A stretch of DNA of 64,000 nt, taken from NCBI GenBank assembly GCA_029207755.1, contig JARCOQ010000016.1, forward strand, positions 15,707,307 through 15,771,306. The letters run 5' to 3'. The notes beneath the pieces were generated by a model. The model was not told the origin of the DNA, ran no database searches, and was given only the letters and a program-made list of their open reading frames with translations. This document shows, one piece after another, positions 60,921 through 64,000 of the stretch. Both the position numbers and the translations under genes were made by a program. Source of the stretch: Chamaea fasciata (taxonomy: Eukaryota > Chordata > Aves > Passeriformes > Sylviidae). The stretch's first letter is position 1. Each line of letters starts with the position of its first letter.

Positions 60921-61018
60921 TAGAGTGGAGCTGCTCCCCCACCTTCTCGCCGCTGCTGGGAGAAGCTGTGATTGACAAGCTGAAGGACCTGCACTTCACC
61001 ATCCAGGGGCTGGTGTCG
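60921..61018 (+). CDS. ANKFN1: ANKFN1 exon, middle of FN3 domain
   Basis: The acceptor is TCTCCTTGCAG (ends 60920) and the donor is TCG|GTGAGT at 61019. The exon is 98 nt, phase 1 in and phase 0 out, giving residues 236-267. It reads (V)EWSCSPTFSPLLGEAVID, then KLKDLHFTIQGLVS. The EW and the following strand are the central part of FN3, and 'FTIQGLVS' corresponds to the strand E / loop that precedes the TxYxxRVxAxN motif in the next exon. The intron before it (564 bp) holds no other feature I recognise. Confidence 0.95.
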
Positions 61019-62498
61019 GTGAGTGCTGGGGGTGCCCACAGCGGGCAGGGCTCGGTAGGGAGAGCTCACAGCTGGGAAAAGCCACAGGCCATAGTGCAGC
61101 CTGCGAGGATGGGATCAGGCACTGGCACAGGCTGACCAGGGCAGTGGTGGGGTCGTCATCCCTCGAAATGTTCAAAAGATGTGTGTTTGGTACTTGGGGA
61201 CATGGTTTAGTGGTGGCCTCGGCAGTGGTTGGATTCAGTGATTTTCGATGCCTTTTCCAACCTTAATGATTGTTTGTGTCCGTGATCATTCTGAGCAGGA
61301 ACAATAGAATTGTGCCATGCTACGTGCTGTGGGCACAGCCTGGGCAGAGCCAAGCGTGTAGGGCTGGGAGAGGCATCTGTCTGCCCCCACACGGCCGCAG
61401 CCACTGACAGAGGGGAACCTCCCTGCCAGGGTGCCTGGGGACTCGACAGTGACAGGCAGAATGGGCCCATTCACCCAGTGCCTGATTTATCCTCCGTCCC
61501 CCATCCCACTCCTGTCTCCACCCAGGCTCTTCCTGGGCAATAAATCAGTGGCTCATTCCTCTGCCACCTGCGCAGTCCAACCCCTCGCCCCAGCCTCAAT
61601 GTCACCGAGAGGGGGGGACCAGCCCCATCCCCATCTTCGGGAGCTCAGCAACATCATGGCTGGTGGGGCTGTGGCTTTCTGCTGTTTTATCTCCCTGAGA
61701 ACCACAAGAGCCGTGCCTGGGCCAGCACCAGGGACATGGGGACTGTGGTGGGATGGAGCTCAGGATGGGAACAAGGACAGATGCTGGGATAAATGGGGTC
61801 ACCCTTACCAGGAGTAGGCAGGCAGGGAGCACTGATTCGGGGAGCAGAGAGCACCCTTGGTGAGGTGAGAAGGGCTTAGGCACAGCAGCAGTGCCGAGCC
61901 CGGGAGCACTGTCAAGGTGGGAGCTGCCCTCAGTGCGGCAGGAGGGGCTCGAGCAGAGCCTGAAGCAGCATGGCTGCCACAAACTGCTCCAAGCCCATCA
62001 ATCACACTCTCAGAGCTGCTTCACAGGCTCCTGTCGCCTTCATGAGTGCCTGGAGGCCTGGCAACATCTGGCAGCTTGACTGGGCTTTAATCAGAGGTTT
62101 TAATCACTGTCACTGTGCTCCAAGTCCTTGCCAGTGCTGGGCCAGCTCCCTGTCTCCAGGGGCTGGATCCTTACATGCCCCAGGGGATCATCAACACCCC
62201 AGTCCACAGAAGCACTGAGTCTTTCAGGCTGGAGCATCTTTGGCAAGGGACATTTGCAATGTCCATTCCTTCCTCTGCGTGCCCCAAACCCACCCAGCAG
62301 GGTCAGAGGGATTCTCTAGTGTCTCGTAACAAGAACTTTGTACAGGAGGGGAGGTAAGAGCCAGTGACTTGGACTGTGGGATCCCAGTTGAGTGCTCCTC
62401 ATGGTGTACTGGAGCAGTGGGCTGGGGGGAATCCTCCTTGCCTTGCTGGCCAAGCCAGGAGAGGCGTGGGCATGCTGAGTGTGCTGCTCTCCTTGCAG
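61019..62498. other. ANKFN1 intron, 1480 bp
   Basis: It contains a CR1-like scrap at 61150-61285; the rest is unassigned. Confidence 0.6.
61150..61285 (+). repeat. CR1-like 3' fragment inside a coding-region intron
   Basis: 'gtcatccctcgaaatgttca', 'gtacttggggacatggttta', 'gtggtggcctcggcagtggt' and 'ccttttccaaccttaatgat', sense orientation; same subfamily as 25380-25615. Confidence 0.82.
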
Positions 62499-62589
62499 GG
62501 CACGGCGTACCACATCCGCGTGTCTGCTTACAACATGAAGGGCTGGGGTCCCCCACAAGCCTCCATGCCCCCCTTCGCCATCCCTTCCA
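62499..62589 (+). CDS. ANKFN1: ANKFN1 exon, C-terminal strand pair of FN3 (last visible exon)
   Basis: The acceptor is CTCTCCTTGCAG (ends 62498) and the donor is CCA|GTGAGT at 62590. The exon is 91 nt, phase 0 in and phase 1 out, giving residues 268-297. It reads GTAYHIRVSAYNMKGWGPPQ and then ASMPPFAIPS. The YHIRVSAYNMKGWG string is the classic FN3 'Y-x-(F/V)-R-V-x-A-x-N-x-x-G' closing motif. The donor leaves one base (A) of the next codon. I could not find a continuing exon between 62590 and 64000, so the C-terminal half of the protein lies beyond the window. Confidence 0.95.
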
Positions 62590-64000
62590 GTGAGTACCCC
62601 CGGGAACACTCCCATGGGAGCCAGCCCAGGGTGGGGGGGTCAGGGCAGCTCCCTGTGCCATCCAGGCGTCCCTCTCACTGCTGGGATGCAAGTGAGCGGA
62701 CCCAGGGGCAGAGGCAGAATTTGGAGTCTCAGGCCAGGCAGGGAGGCTGTGCCTGGGGGTCTGGGATGCTGCCTCCAGCCAACAGGTGCTTTGCCAAGTA
62801 GTGATTTTTCAGCCTCGAATTAGCCTTGCCTCCTGGGAAAGGCTGAGCCATTTCAGACCACCTGGATCAGCTCATCCCCCAGAGGAAGCTAGGAGGTGGC
62901 TGAGCTAGGATTCTGAATGGTCCTGGGTGGCAGTGGCCTCTCACTCTGTGCCACCAAATGGTCTCTCCCATCCAGCCCAGACCCAAGGACTTGCATTCCC
63001 TGGCATGGAGCTGCAATGGGGGTCATGAGCCCCAACAGAGACCAGCTCTGGGCTGTCAGCACTCTCCTCCCCATGCTGGCTCCAAAAAAAAAAAGTAAGG
63101 ATACAGCCACTGGATGTCACACAAGGCACCCCGGGGTGCTGGGTGGAGAAGGGCCAGGAGGACTGAGCTGGAAGGAGCAGCCCAAAGGGTAAAGTTCAGG
63201 ACTGAGGGGGCTCCAAAATGGCCTCTGCCTCTTGTCACCAATCCCAAAACAGGTGCCTGTGTGGTGTCCCATGGGATTGGTGCTGTGAATGAGTAAGGAG
63301 CAGCCCCATGGGAGGCTGAGCTTGTCCCAAGGATCAGGCCATGGAAGCACATCCTGTACCACCATGCTGGAGGCACCCAGGGAGCAGGGCTGCTGCTCCC
63401 AGGAGCAGTGAGGGCGCTGAGAACAGGTGGATGTGAACAGTGATGGGTCAGAGATGTGCAGCCCCACACACAGCTCTGACTGCAGATCCACAGAGCACTG
63501 AATCACCAAAAATCCATTTGCATGTCTAGGAATGCACATAGCAAGGGCACAGCAGTCCACTACCTGGGCTTTATCTTGTCCCTGTCATGTTTGCACCCAC
63601 TTTAAAACCCATTTGCCACCTCACACAGGTCACATTCCCTGTGACCAAGATCCAGGTGGCATCAATTAAATGTGTGGCTGAAGTGAATCAGACAGGAGTG
63701 GGCTTTATTTATTTTATTGCCAGTAATATTTCTCCCTTCAGTAGAGATCCCTCCCTGGCCCAGCAGAATATAGTCAGGCACCTCCCTGGGTGTTTTTAAA
63801 GCTACTAAAAATAGCGGCAAGTTCTAGCCAAAGTTAACAGAGCTGAACTTTCCATGGAAAACAGCAGCGGGCAGGACACAGGGGGTGTTTAAAGCAATTA
63901 ATATACAGTTGAGGGAGAAGAGCCGGCAGGTCCCCAGCCCTGCTCACGGTCCTGCTGCCATCCCACAGCGGGTGGAGCTGGCGGGAGTTTATTTATGTGT
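62590..64000. other. Intron after the last visible exon
   Basis: No continuing ANKFN1 exon was found. A 7-bp inverted repeat (63628-63646) and AT-rich sequence from 63660 to 63910 are the only distinctive parts. Confidence 0.5.

Larger units (their letters stand above)
2217..62589 (+). other. ANKFN1: ANKFN1 gene span visible in the window (partial; exons 2217 to 62589)
   Basis: All supported exons lie on the + strand and join in phase, apart from the ambiguity at 34953-34972. Visible intron sizes are about 32.6 kb, 23.8 kb, 316, 287, 256, 564 and 1480 bp, and the last intron runs off the right edge. The protein family is the vertebrate counterpart of Drosophila Wide awake. In flies it is a clock-output protein that lowers excitability at sleep onset, reported to act through a GABA-A receptor; in mouse, Ankfn1 (Nmf9) mutations cause vestibular and behavioural defects. 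These functions are family knowledge, not read from this sequence. The C-terminal half of the protein is not in the window, and no 5' UTR or promoter is proven. Confidence 0.85.

Noticed and set aside
62590..64000. Search for the next ANKFN1 exon
   Set aside because: No segment with an acceptor and the expected phase continued the protein; the exon is presumably beyond the window.

Overview
The window looks like avian genomic DNA. Remnants of the CR1 LINE, the dominant interspersed repeat of birds, occur throughout on both strands; many still show the 3'-end signature of a 'gggttggaagggacc'-type motif beside a 'gggcagggacacc'-type motif. GC content is high in many stretches, and coding exons are short with GT-AG introns. 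No bacterial, phage or plasmid features, tRNA, rRNA or CRISPR array were seen. The species cannot be named from the sequence.

One protein-coding gene is supported, on the + strand: ANKFN1 (ankyrin repeat and fibronectin type III domain containing 1, the vertebrate relative of Drosophila wide awake). Six consecutive exons between 58779 and 62589 splice in perfect phase into 297 codons, counted from an ATG at 58795. They encode an N-terminal region, ankyrin repeats, a helical linker and an FN3 domain. The gene continues beyond the right edge. Upstream lie a 130-nt exon (34843-34972) whose reading frame resembles a longer isoform's N-terminal part, and a 41-nt candidate exon (2217-2257) that is phase-compatible with it. 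Most of 2258-58778 is therefore two giant introns of about 32.6 and 23.8 kb.

Layout: 1-2216 is presumed intron with two CR1 pieces and purine/GGGACA repeats. 2217-2257 is the small candidate exon. 2258-34842 is intron 1, with CR1 copies, a possible older CR1/L3-type relic near 11 kb, a CpG cluster near 15.8 kb and a 175-bp block duplicated at 15994 and 20663. 34843-34972 is the upstream exon, lying between a 238-bp GGAGA tract and a 290-bp TTCCC tract. 34973-58778 is intron 2, with CpG clusters near 40.4 and 50.4 kb, a minisatellite near 49.4 kb and several CR1 copies. 58779-62589 is the compact coding block, and 62590-64000 is intron.

No new multi-gene system is present. The points most worth a second look are: the frame problem at the end of the 34843 exon, where the strong splice donor is out of frame and a weak upstream donor is in frame; the 41-nt exon; the 175-bp duplicated block; and intronic CpG clusters and AT-rich islands that could be alternative promoters or enhancers.
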